From Roseovarius mucosus DSM 17069 (lineage in GTDB: Bacteria > Pseudomonadota > Alphaproteobacteria > Rhodobacterales > Rhodobacteraceae): DNA of 64,000 nt. Under the pieces are notes generated by a model, which worked only from the letters and a program-made list of their open reading frames with translations, searched no databases and was not told where the DNA came from. The translations under genes and the position numbers were made by a program. Where the stretch lies: contig NZ_KN293991.1 in NCBI RefSeq assembly GCF_000768555.3, positions 248,001 to 312,000 on the forward strand, written 5' to 3'. This document shows, piece by piece, positions 16,117 through 23,834 of the stretch (its first letter is position 1; the number at the start of each line of letters is the position of its first letter).

Positions 16117-16899
16117 ATGCGCTATGTCAATCTGGATCAATTGAAGCTCCCTGACGGTTGGCAAGCGCGTGCAAATGCGGCTATCGAAAATGATCCCGGG
16201 AAAATTAACGATTACTCCGATGTTTGGCGCACCCTAAAGCAGCCATTGATGGAGCTGTCGCACGACAAATGTTACTATTGCGAGATCATACAGGAACGCT
16301 CTGACGGTGCAGTAGATCATTTTCGACCGAAAAGTAAATATCCATGGTCGGCTTTCAGTCCGAGCAACTATCGTTTTGCATGTACATTCTGCAATAGTAT
16401 TCGGATTGATAAAGAAAGCAGTAAGACTGGTGGAAAAGGGGATAATTTTCCTCTCCTCGATGATGCGAAGCGGGCGACATGCTGCGAAGAGGAGGTGAAT
16501 GAAGGCCCAATTCTTTTGGACCCTTGCAAACCAGATGAGCCTGGCCTTATAGACTTTGACGAAACAGGAAAGCCCATTCCGACATACTCGGAGCAGATGC
16601 ATGCAGGTCGATATAAACGCGCAAATGAATCGATAAGACTTTACCACTTAGATCATGCTGATCTCGTTGATAAACGAAAGACACTCGCCCTTTCAATAAA
16701 ACGCAAGATTGACGCGGCTGATCGGCTGTTCCCTCATACAGAATCTGGGAACGTCGACATTGATATTTCATTTTCAGATCATGTGCGGTCTCTAGCGAAT
16801 AGTATTTCTGAGAGTGCGGAGTTGTCGGCGTTTGCACGAAAAATTATGGCTGGCCATCGAGACGTTCTATGGGTTGAAAATTTGCTTCGCTCGGCATGA
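16117..16899 (+). CDS. HNH endonuclease, PtuB-like (TIGR02646-type)
   Basis: The 260-residue protein has an HNH zinc-finger nuclease core: CYYC (C52, C55), DH (D67, H68) in VDHFRPKSKYP, and CTFCN (C89, C92, N93). This matches PtuB-type and TIGR02646 HNH proteins, which pair with PtuA-like ATPases and cleave DNA or RNA on activation. It is the last gene of the five-gene operon and starts 3 bp after the ATPase stop. Metal ligands and the catalytic histidine are intact. What activates it is unknown; here the linked HsdM/HsdS suggests a link to DNA modification state. Confidence 0.83.
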   Translation: MRYVNLDQLKLPDGWQARANAAIENDPGKINDYSDVWRTLKQPLMELSHDKCYYCEIIQERSDGAVDHFRPKSKYPWSAFSPSNYRFACTFCNSIRIDKESSKTGGKGDNFPLLDDAKRATCCEEEVNEGPILLDPCKPDEPGLIDFDETGKPIPTYSEQMHAGRYKRANESIRLYHLDHADLVDKRKTLALSIKRKIDAADRLFPHTESGNVDIDISFSDHVRSLANSISESAELSAFARKIMAGHRDVLWVENLLRSA

Positions 16900-17148
16900 G
16901 AAAAGCACCCAGTTACTATAGCCACCTTGCTCACGGGTCGGTGCGTTTGTCCGCCCAAACCATGCGGATGCATTGCGGCTCGACCAGTCTTTTGCCCCAA
17001 GTGCAGCGAACGGCCAGAATCCGCCCGCGCTTCCAATGTACCCTTTACCTGCGTCCGCACTTCTTTCGGATTGGCATCTTCGGGTCTCTTTGCTTTCTTG
17101 GGTGCGGCTGTCCAATCCTGCGGCTTCAATTGGTGATGACTGATAGCC
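16900..17148. other. Non-coding stretch after the hsd/ptu-like operon
   Basis: No convincing gene. A plus-strand frame overlapping the HNH stop and two minus-strand frames are open here, but none has family features or a good start. It separates the defence operon from the convergent XRE gene. I see no hsdR remnant in it. Confidence 0.5.
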
Positions 17149-17820
17149 TTACAAGTCTTTGGCAGGGGCCTCGTCATCCTGTTTGTCCAGATCCTCATCC
17201 ACGATCCGTTGCCACTCAGCTATGTCACGTTCCCATCCTTCGTGGTCATCTCCGTAGTCTTCGTGAAGCGGGGGCGCGGGGAGATCCTCGGGATGAAATT
17301 TGTATCGGGTCACGATTTTCACAAAGTCTCGGATGATGTCTGGATGCATCCGAGGAAGGCCGCCGAGATCCTCAAGTGCGTGAAGCCGGACGACCTTGTA
17401 GCGGTCTTCCATCGACATTTCGGGGTATTTCACGGCCAGAAATTTCAACACCACTATGGCTTCGTCAATCGCTACCTGTGCAGCTCGCCCGCTGCGTGGT
17501 GCGGGGCGGCCTAAGATGATCTCGTTTATATCCCCCCCGGTCAGGACGGCTAGGTGAGCAATGGCCGGTGTGGGCACGGCTCTGTGGCCCTCTTCATAGG
17601 CATAGTAAGTTCGTGGGGTCACATCCAAAATTTCGGCCATTTGCTGCTTTGTGAAGCCTAGCCGAACTCGATAGTTGCGCAGATTGTCATGTATCGCGCC
17701 TTCTTGGGCGAATCGTTTTTGCATCGCCTCCCCAGCAATACGCTCATTTTCTTCGCGCTCACCCCGGAGCAAATCTTCCGGTGTTCTTGTGTCTGGCGGC
17801 AAAATTCCGAGTTTGGACAT
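17149..17820 (-). CDS. XRE-family HTH regulator with C-terminal extension
   Basis: A 223-residue protein with a central helix-turn-helix (about residues 46-95, YRVRLGFTKQQMAEILDVTP) and an acidic C-terminal half rich in Asp and Glu. It is divergent from the small DNA-binding protein gene at 17940 that precedes the integrase, so it may work as the repressor that controls excision. The target and the signal are unknown. Confidence 0.75.
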   Translation of the reverse strand: MSKLGILPPDTRTPEDLLRGEREENERIAGEAMQKRFAQEGAIHDNLRNYRVRLGFTKQQMAEILDVTPRTYYAYEEGHRAVPTPAIAHLAVLTGGDINEIILGRPAPRSGRAAQVAIDEAIVVLKFLAVKYPEMSMEDRYKVVRLHALEDLGGLPRMHPDIIRDFVKIVTRYKFHPEDLPAPPLHEDYGDDHEGWERDIAEWQRIVDEDLDKQDDEAPAKDL

Positions 17821-17880
17821 AACTTCTCCTAAACGAGTCGGAACGAAATTACCGACATTATTTATATTTGCAAGAACATA

Positions 17881-17946
17881 TCGACATCACCCCAAAGCCG
17901 TGGAATGTTTGCAGAAACTTGTAGGTGTACGAGGAAAAGATGTCGA
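17881..17946. promoter_or_regulatory. Inverted TCGACAT/ATGTCGA pair in the XRE-excisionase region
   Basis: TCGACAT at 17881-17887 and its inverse ATGTCGA at 17940-17946, the latter covering the ATG of the small DNA-binding protein, with a further CGACAT at 17853-17858. They lie in the divergent promoter region of the XRE gene and could be its operators. Confidence 0.3.
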
Positions 17947-18158
17947 ATTTTCTATCTGAAGGTCAAACCCCTGAGGCTTGGAGTAAAGCTCTCAAAAGTC
18001 ATGGTGTGCATGTCTCCCCAAGACTGATCCGGACGAGAGCACGCGAAATTGGTGAGTTTCACCAGATCGGAAGACTAATGCTTCTGACCTCCGAGCAAAT
18101 GGAAAAGCTCTTTCAGTCCTCTGGCTCTGCCGCAGAGAGCGGCAAGCGCCAGTCATAG
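17940..18158 (+). CDS. Small DNA-binding protein, excisionase-like (copy 1)
   Basis: A 72-residue protein starting MSNFLSEGQTPEAWSKALKS with the ribosome-binding site GAGGAAAA. It has a predicted winged-helix-like layout and ends in LTSEQMEKLF. It is clearly related to the N-terminal part of the next gene: TPEAWSKAL matches TPAQWVEVL and LTSEQMEKLF matches ITPSQMDKIL. Its position just before the integrase suggests a recombination directionality factor, but the family is not named by me. Confidence 0.65.
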   Translation: MSNFLSEGQTPEAWSKALKSHGVHVSPRLIRTRAREIGEFHQIGRLMLLTSEQMEKLFQSSGSAAESGKRQS

Positions 18159-18168
18159 GTGACACAAG

Positions 18169-18519
18169 ATGACGCGTCATCAGTTGCCGTCCTGTGGCTC
18201 CGAGATTCTTGATAGCGGAATGACACCTGCTCAATGGGTTGAAGTCCTCTCGTCCAGAGGGATCGAAATCGCCGAGCGGACGCTGCGGGAACATGCGAAC
18301 CGCTTGGAAGCGCGTTTCAAGCTCGGCAACGCGATGATCATCACGCCATCACAAATGGATAAAATTCTGACGGAGAGCCAAAAATGCCGCTCGAAATTTA
18401 CAAACGCGGCTCGGTCTACTGGGTCAAGGGCTGGGTCGAATACAACGGTCGACCGATCGCCGGTCCATATCGCCAAAGCACGCGAGCGACTACTGAAGCT
18501 GGCGCAAGGGACTGGATAA
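18169..18519 (+). CDS. Small DNA-binding protein, excisionase-like (copy 2, overlaps integrase start)
   Basis: A 116-residue frame paralogous to 17940-18158 over its first 70 residues (TPAQWVEVLSSRG ... ITPSQMDKIL), with an extra basic tail. The last 136 bp overlap the integrase reading frame in another phase, so the C-terminal part may be an accident of the overlap. It probably arose by tandem duplication of the first copy and acts with it on the att sites. Confidence 0.6.
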   Translation: MTRHQLPSCGSEILDSGMTPAQWVEVLSSRGIEIAERTLREHANRLEARFKLGNAMIITPSQMDKILTESQKCRSKFTNAARSTGSRAGSNTTVDRSPVHIAKARERLLKLAQGTG

Positions 18520-19490
18520 GGGATGAGACCGACCTTCAGGTCCGCCAGTATGTATTTGGGGAGGAGCGCACTCTTCGGTTCGTCGATGCCGTTGAAATCT
18601 ATCCACCAACCCAACAGACCGCCCGACAACTACTGCCGATCCTGGAAGAGATCGGGGACTTGCCGCTCGGTGCGATCACGGGCGCACTGCTTAAGAGTCT
18701 TGGTCCAAAGATGAAGCCCAACGTCTGCACAGACACTTGGTGGCGTGAGATCGTGACTCCGGCGCGAGCGGTCATCAACAACGCGCACGAGCTCAAGGGA
18801 ACGCCGCTCCTGCGAGTCAAACGGTATGACAAGTTCGAGCGTATTGCCCAAGATCAGCGCAGGCAAAAAACCAGTCGGGTAGAGCGCATTCCGGCAACGC
18901 GCGAATGGATCGAGGCGTTTTGTGCGGAGGCTGATCCCTACAACGCCGCTATGGTGCGCTTCATGTTCGAGACGGCGGCGCGGATTGATCAGGCAATATC
19001 CATTGAGCCGGACGATTTGAGGCCCGAAACCTGTGAGGTTCGCATCAAGGCCCAGAAAGGCCACGAGGAGAGTTGGATTGCAGTTTCGCCCGAAATGATG
19101 GCTGAGCTTGAGGCCTTGCAGCCAAAGCGGCCAAAGAACCTGAAAACCGGACAGCTCCTGTCTCCCCGTGTTTTTGGTTACGGCAGCCCAACCGGCTACA
19201 ACAACCGCTGGAAGACGGTCTGCAAGCGCGCGGGTATCCCGTACCTTTCAGCGCACCCCGCAGGGAGGCATGGGTTTTTCACTGAACTGGTGGTCCGACA
19301 GGGTGTTGACCCTGTGACAGCGGCCAAAGCGGGGCGGTGGTCTGATCCCAATCTGCCGATGCGTATCTATGCCCACGCAGAGACCGACGAAGCCGCGATT
19401 AGGGCGCGTTTTCGTACGAAGCCTGTACAGGCAGCAAATCCACAATCACCTAAGAAACGGAAAATAAAGAAGGAAACCAAAGATGAATAA
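18384..19490 (+). CDS. int: Tyrosine site-specific recombinase (element integrase)
   Basis: A 368-residue phage-type integrase. The catalytic domain has the first arginine in ETAARID (R200), the HPAGRHGFFTEL box (R295, H296), GRWSDP, and the nucleophile in MRIYAHAE (Y329), as in other tyrosine recombinases. It catalyses recombination between the tRNA-Arg attB and the element attP. The stop codon lies 2 bp before attR, so the element is oriented with int at the right end. The first methionine at 18384 overlaps the preceding gene; no strong ribosome-binding site decides the start. Confidence 0.92.
   Translation: MPLEIYKRGSVYWVKGWVEYNGRPIAGPYRQSTRATTEAGARDWIRDETDLQVRQYVFGEERTLRFVDAVEIYPPTQQTARQLLPILEEIGDLPLGAITGALLKSLGPKMKPNVCTDTWWREIVTPARAVINNAHELKGTPLLRVKRYDKFERIAQDQRRQKTSRVERIPATREWIEAFCAEADPYNAAMVRFMFETAARIDQAISIEPDDLRPETCEVRIKAQKGHEESWIAVSPEMMAELEALQPKRPKNLKTGQLLSPRVFGYGSPTGYNNRWKTVCKRAGIPYLSAHPAGRHGFFTELVVRQGVDPVTAAKAGRWSDPNLPMRIYAHAETDEAAIRARFRTKPVQAANPQSPKKRKIKKETKDE
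19431..19442. repeat. 12-bp palindrome near attR matching the attL repeats
   Basis: GCCTGTACAGGC is perfectly self-complementary and lies inside the 3' end of the integrase gene, 50 bp before attR. It shares GCCTGTACA with the left-end repeat at 1621-1629. It may be the right-arm integrase site. Confidence 0.35.
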
Positions 19491-19492
19491 CT

Positions 19493-19541
19493 CCCTCCTA
19501 AGGGGCAGGTTGCAGGTTCGAATCCTGCCGGGGTCACCAAA
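19493..19541 (+). repeat. attR: 49-bp direct repeat of the tRNA-Arg 3' end
   Basis: Exact second copy of 1475-1523, beginning 2 bp after the integrase stop codon. It is not a working tRNA because the acceptor 5' half and D arm are missing. It marks the right boundary of the element. Confidence 0.95.
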
Positions 19542-19852
19542 AACACTTGAATACATGGCGTTTTGTCAGGGGCTTGCGAAAGGTGCTTTGGCAATACCTA
19601 GCGCAAGCCGATCATCATGTTCCTGGCCGACAGGGCGTCTTACGATTGCTGCGGTATCAGGTATTCAAAGTTGTCGTCTTTTGCGGGAGCAAAGAGGACG
19701 CGCCGTAGACAAGTAAGGGGACATTGTGGGTAAGTAGGCATCATACGCTGTGCGGTCTACCCGACCCAGTCCACTTCAATTCTTGACAAACGTCCCTGTC
19801 AATTTTCTAATACTTCTATTGAAGTAATTTCTCTTATTGAAGGAAACTCGAA
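19542..19852. other. Gap between attR and the lanthipeptide precursor
   Basis: This 311-bp stretch begins with chromosomal DNA right of the element and ends with the promoter of the precursor gene. I see no gene in 19542-19770. Confidence 0.6.
19774..19842 (+). promoter_or_regulatory. Strong promoter with ATTGAAG repeats before the Nif11 peptide
   Basis: A -35 TTGACA (19783-19788) and a -10 TCTAAT (19806-19811) are separated by 17 bp. ATTGAAG occurs at 19818-19824 and 19836-19842, and its inverse CTTCAAT at 19774-19780, flanking the promoter. The last repeat overlaps the ribosome-binding site GAAGGAAA. The arrangement looks like a regulated promoter with operator copies. Confidence 0.65.
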
Positions 19853-20116
19853 ATGACAGAAGCAGAATTACGGGCATTTATAGAGAAACTTAAGAGCGAC
19901 AGTGCCCTTCACGAAAAAATAGGCCAAGCGCGGGATGCCAAAAGTTTTGCGGCCGTGGCCGCAGAAGCGGGATTCGACATTTCTGCCGATTGGCTGGATA
20001 TGGAGCGTGCAAAGTTGTCAGAGGCGGAATTGGAAGGGATCGGTGTTCGTGGAACAACGACCTTTATCAGTCAGCCCTGCCGAACAAGTTGCGGGATCAC
20101 TTGGGATAATTGCTAG
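19853..20116 (+). CDS. Lanthipeptide precursor with Nif11-type leader
   Basis: The 87-residue peptide has a Nif11-like leader (about residues 1-62: LRAFIEKLKSDSALHEKI, then AAEAGFDIS) and a short C-terminal core from about residue 65, with Cys at 76, 80 and 87, Thr at 68-70, 78 and 83, and Ser at 73 and 79. This is what a LanM enzyme needs: Ser/Thr for dehydration and Cys for thioether rings. The leader ends near GIG rather than a clean double glycine, so the cleavage site is uncertain. A LanM gene lies convergent 61 bp away. No leader peptidase/transporter is adjacent. Confidence 0.85.
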   Translation: MTEAELRAFIEKLKSDSALHEKIGQARDAKSFAAVAAEAGFDISADWLDMERAKLSEAELEGIGVRGTTTFISQPCRTSCGITWDNC

Positions 20117-20147
20117 GCTTCTGGCCGCATATGGCCTGGTTTTGGCG

Positions 20148-20173
20148 TGCGTGCGGCCGCTCGCACGCATTTT
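20148..20173 (+). terminator. Rho-independent terminator after the precursor gene
   Basis: TGCGTGCG (20148-20155) pairs perfectly with CGCACGCA (20162-20169), loop GCCGCT, followed by TTTTA. It lies between the convergent precursor and LanM genes and suits the plus-strand transcript. Confidence 0.8.
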
Positions 20174-20177
20174 ACGC

Positions 20178-23100
20178 CTAGACCATTTTTAGAAGAGCCT
20201 TACGCCCCAACAAACCACCACTGAGCAAGACGGCGGTGGTCTTTGCGGCAAGACCACCATCCATCAAAGACAAGCCCATCCCGCTCAATCCGTTGAAATA
20301 ACCCGGGATGCTGAGGGCCTGTCCACGTGTGCCAGCACTTCGTAGTTTGACCTCTTTGTCATTGCACCGCAGTACTGCACGCGATTTCTGGTCTCTTATT
20401 TTCTCTTTAGCAAAGGTTCTAAGGCCCTCGTCGAGCGGCCATGGGCCAGACGACAGTATTCGAAGGACGGACATAAGACCCAAATTGCCACAACAGAGAT
20501 GATCGCGGTTTCGGGTTTCCGCGCTTATGAGTTTTCTTACGGCGATCTCTATCTCGCGTGCACAGATATCATCCCAAAGTTCTGTTTCCCAAAGACAGGC
20601 TCTTCCCAAAGCTATGCCCGGCGCTCCGTTGCACCAATGCTCCAAGAAATGTGTTGGTTGCCCATCTGGGCTATGACCCGCGTGTGTTGGCCAGTTTCCA
20701 ACCTCATCGCAGAATTGAGCCCGTTCGAGTGCGACCGCGGCTGCGGCACCAGCGCGAAAACGCGCATGTCCCGTGACGTGGTAGAGCGCAGCGAGTGCGG
20801 CAGCACAACCGGCCGTGCCATGTGCGAAGCCTAAGCAATAACGGCTCTCACCCTCACTCGGCCATCCACCGTCTTTGGTTTGATGCCTGAGCAAGTGTTC
20901 CCCGGCGGCGATGGCATGGTCGAGGGCGACATCGCTGCCAATCCGCAACAAGGGTCCAATCAAGCCTGCTGAACCGCCCAAAAGATCCCTTTGAAAATCA
21001 ATCTCGATAAAGCGAGAAGGAAAGGCCGAGACCATCACATCGAGGATGGACTTCTCCTCTAACTGCTCGAGCGCAAGCAAGATGCCGCCACAGCCGCTGA
21101 GGCCGATAGACTGATCGCGCCACCAGCGGGTCCGGTTTTCTGCCGAAGGCTGTGCGACGAGCTCATGCAGGGGGCGCAGGAGAGCAGTGCGTACGGAATT
21201 GGCCTCAGCAGGGGCTTCGGATATGTCGCAAAGGCGGTGAAGAAGGAGCGCCACGCCGATTGATCCGCTATAAAGCGAGAGACCTACAGGACCGTAGCTA
21301 AAGCTCTCACCATCCTCGCCTAGAGTCGGGCCCAACCATTCAACGTAACCTTGCGGGTCGTGGATCGCTCGATAACAAAGCTCGCGTGCGATACGGTTAG
21401 CCGCCTCGGTGCCGGTCATAGATGGTGACGGCGACACCGCTTCTGACGAATCCAAATGTTCAGAAACTTGCGAGGCGGGATCGGAAACCTGCATGTGCTG
21501 AGCGTGGGCAGACCCGCGAATGAGGTCGAGTTGAAAGTCGATTTCCTGGGCGGAGAGTTGGCCAAGCCGATCTCGGGCAGCTGCGAACCCACTGCTGTAA
21601 AAGAACCCCGGTATCGTATCGCTCGCATCGTTCAGAATCAAAGCATCACCATCAATCAGATGAGTGAAGAACGGGATGTCCAATTGCTGCATCTGACTGC
21701 ATTCTTCGGCGAGGACCGGCCAGTTGCGCGGCCGCGCTTCGGCCATTAGATAACTGCGTGCCATCTGCTCCAATACGAGAGACCTTTCGAAAGAGGAGCG
21801 CAGGGCTGCGGGTTCTAGCAATTGACGCTGTATGGCAGAGTAAACACGCGTCGCACGCAGTACGATACGCCTGGGAAGTCCAGCAAAACGGGAAAGCGCT
21901 CCTCCATCAGCGAGTAAGGATTGCCGGGACGCGGCCAGGACATTGCATTGCTGCCGAAATCCGGCGCAAAACACATCAAGATACTGAGCGAACGGATTGC
22001 GCTGTCCGGTGCCAACTGGCAGGCTTGTCGGAAGCTTGGTTCTTTTTGTCACCTTGCCCGGCATCATGCCGTCGCTGTTTATCCCCAGCCATCCCTGCGC
22101 CACTTCGGTATCGCGCAGCGGGGGCTCAACACCCAGAGCGCTGACGTCCACTGGGTACTTTTCATCTCCTAGGAATATCCACTGTGGCAGCAAACCGACG
22201 CGAAGAACGGATGTCAGAAATCGCTCTTGCAGACGGGTCTTTTTAGCGACGGAGATATCCGCACAAGCCTCCATGACATGATCGGGCATGTCCGGCTCAA
22301 GCAGGGTTTCGGTATCAACCAGAACGAGCTGATCCCCAGAGGCAATAAGGTTTTCATGATGGCAATCTGTGCATCCGAGGACATGCAAAATGGCTGTGAG
22401 CCTGCCGGCATTCCGATAGTGGCTTTGTAACTCGCGGTTATTGGCGCATGTCTGGTGCGAAACGTGTTCCATATAGCCGTAGCTACCGCATGCGTGGACT
22501 GTCAGGCTTCTTAGGGGAGGCAGGTCGCTTGTCCTGTTAAGCTCTCTCAACAGTCCATTGTAAGCGACATCGACGCGCAAGTCTTTTGGTTTATAGACAA
22601 CCTGGCGCGCGTTCTCCCCACATGACGTTGAAAACGTCAGAATTGCAACAGACTGACCCCCGCGGTGAGGATCACTAAGACTTTGGGCGATGTCACACAA
22701 AAAATGGCCCGAAGGAATCGAGAAGATCCGGTCGAGATCATCCCGGTCCTTTTTCACACGATGTAATAGCTCGGTGCTGACGCGCAGCCAAAGCGCGAAA
22801 ACAGTGCCGAGCAAGCGGCCAAGTTCGGGATAAACCTCCAATATAGACGACAAGCCGTCACGGCGATTTTCTTGTACGAACCGATCATATTGCGCGCGCC
22901 GGGGCAGGTCAGAGCCATTTCCAGAGTTGCCGAGATGGGCCAGGACAATTTCAGCAGGCGTGCGGCCCTTGCGAAACCTGTCCCAAAGCACCCGCTCACC
23001 GATAAAGCATAGGCGTTCCAGAAGTTGATCAGCCATTTGATCAAGCACGGCCAGATCAATCTTGTGGCTCAATGGGTCTACCGCCGCAGAGAGCCTTGAA

Positions 23101-23561
23101 ATTGCAAGCGATTGGATCGGCTGCCAGATGTCTTTAAAGGGATGCTGCTTGTCGTCTGACGCATCTAAGATCGGGATGTCCCAGGATTCTATCAAAGCGC
23201 CACGGCAATCGGCCAAGGCTTGCTTCCAGGCCACTCGACCGTCATCATCCTGCAGGTCTCGATTAAGAAACTCCGCGAAACGTGACTCGCTCAGTCCATC
23301 CCACTCGATCCTGCGAGCCAATTTGTGCGGTTCGTCGGGCGCAACCGCCTCAAACCATCTCTGCGCCCAGCTAACTTGCCCGCTCAAACCAAAACCTCGA
23401 CGTCCCTTTTGAACTCGTCCGAAAATCGATCTTGCAATGACACCCACGCGCCTTCTTGGTTCTAAAATTACCAAGCAAAGCATCAACAAATCTAGGGGAA
23501 CCTTATTGTAAAGAATCCTTGAAACGTAAACTTGCCCTGCCGGGGGCACCGAACAGCCCAA
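20178..23561 (-). CDS. lanM: LanM-type class II lanthipeptide synthetase
   Basis: A 1127-residue bifunctional enzyme. The N-terminal DUF4135 dehydratase domain (about residues 180-560) has the kinase-like motifs YKPKDLRVDVAYNGLL and the DCHHENLI ... VLVDTETLL segment, which phosphorylate and eliminate Ser/Thr. The C-terminal LanC-like cyclase (about 780-1127) has HWCNGAPG (C977) and LCCGNLG (C1023, C1024), so three Cys zinc ligands and a CCG motif instead of the usual CHG, as in ProcM-like LanMs. The start is uncertain; methionines at 23561 and 23483 are both possible. It is the obvious partner of the Nif11 peptide at 19853. Confidence 0.92.
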   Translation of the reverse strand: MGCSVPPAGQVYVSRILYNKVPLDLLMLCLVILEPRRRVGVIARSIFGRVQKGRRGFGLSGQVSWAQRWFEAVAPDEPHKLARRIEWDGLSESRFAEFLNRDLQDDDGRVAWKQALADCRGALIESWDIPILDASDDKQHPFKDIWQPIQSLAISRLSAAVDPLSHKIDLAVLDQMADQLLERLCFIGERVLWDRFRKGRTPAEIVLAHLGNSGNGSDLPRRAQYDRFVQENRRDGLSSILEVYPELGRLLGTVFALWLRVSTELLHRVKKDRDDLDRIFSIPSGHFLCDIAQSLSDPHRGGQSVAILTFSTSCGENARQVVYKPKDLRVDVAYNGLLRELNRTSDLPPLRSLTVHACGSYGYMEHVSHQTCANNRELQSHYRNAGRLTAILHVLGCTDCHHENLIASGDQLVLVDTETLLEPDMPDHVMEACADISVAKKTRLQERFLTSVLRVGLLPQWIFLGDEKYPVDVSALGVEPPLRDTEVAQGWLGINSDGMMPGKVTKRTKLPTSLPVGTGQRNPFAQYLDVFCAGFRQQCNVLAASRQSLLADGGALSRFAGLPRRIVLRATRVYSAIQRQLLEPAALRSSFERSLVLEQMARSYLMAEARPRNWPVLAEECSQMQQLDIPFFTHLIDGDALILNDASDTIPGFFYSSGFAAARDRLGQLSAQEIDFQLDLIRGSAHAQHMQVSDPASQVSEHLDSSEAVSPSPSMTGTEAANRIARELCYRAIHDPQGYVEWLGPTLGEDGESFSYGPVGLSLYSGSIGVALLLHRLCDISEAPAEANSVRTALLRPLHELVAQPSAENRTRWWRDQSIGLSGCGGILLALEQLEEKSILDVMVSAFPSRFIEIDFQRDLLGGSAGLIGPLLRIGSDVALDHAIAAGEHLLRHQTKDGGWPSEGESRYCLGFAHGTAGCAAALAALYHVTGHARFRAGAAAAVALERAQFCDEVGNWPTHAGHSPDGQPTHFLEHWCNGAPGIALGRACLWETELWDDICAREIEIAVRKLISAETRNRDHLCCGNLGLMSVLRILSSGPWPLDEGLRTFAKEKIRDQKSRAVLRCNDKEVKLRSAGTRGQALSIPGYFNGLSGMGLSLMDGGLAAKTTAVLLSGGLLGRKALLKMV

Positions 23562-23834
23562 TTAAGCATGTGTTCTTGTCAGGGGCTAGCGAGCGCAGAA
23601 CCGGAAATGCCCATTTGATTTCACGGGTTGGCGGTGGCGGAGGATGAAATTTCCAGTTAACCTGAAAAAAGTCGAGGTTGGTTTGATAGTATTGAGGCGT
23701 GTATCCCGCTGGCGCGTCGCGGGTGGATCAGGCACCAGCCGGGTCAAGACGCGGGCGTTTAAATATTATCTTTTCAAACCAGACATTTAGACCCTTGCGG
23801 GGTGATGAAAGATAAGCGGCGATAGAAGCAAATC

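Larger units (their letters stand above)
1475..19541. mobile_element. 18-kb integrative mobilizable element at tRNA-Arg(CCT) carrying defence genes
   Basis: The element is bounded by a perfect 49-bp direct repeat (1475-1523 and 19493-19541) derived from the tRNA-Arg 3' half. A tyrosine integrase ends at 19490, 2 bp before the right repeat, in the classical layout for tRNA-targeting islands. Inside are a RepC-like initiator, a MobV/Pre relaxase with a membrane partner, two restriction-modification-type loci, small DNA-binding proteins of excisionase type and regulators. No coupling protein or type IV secretion genes are present, so transfer would need a helper. The defence operon is visibly AT-richer than the flanking chromosome. 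Excision should leave one repeat copy and restore the chromosome. Confidence 0.92.

Noticed and set aside
16896..17336. A 146-codon plus-strand frame overlapping the HNH stop
   Set aside because: Most of it is antisense to the XRE gene and it has no family pattern, so a sixth operon gene is not supported.
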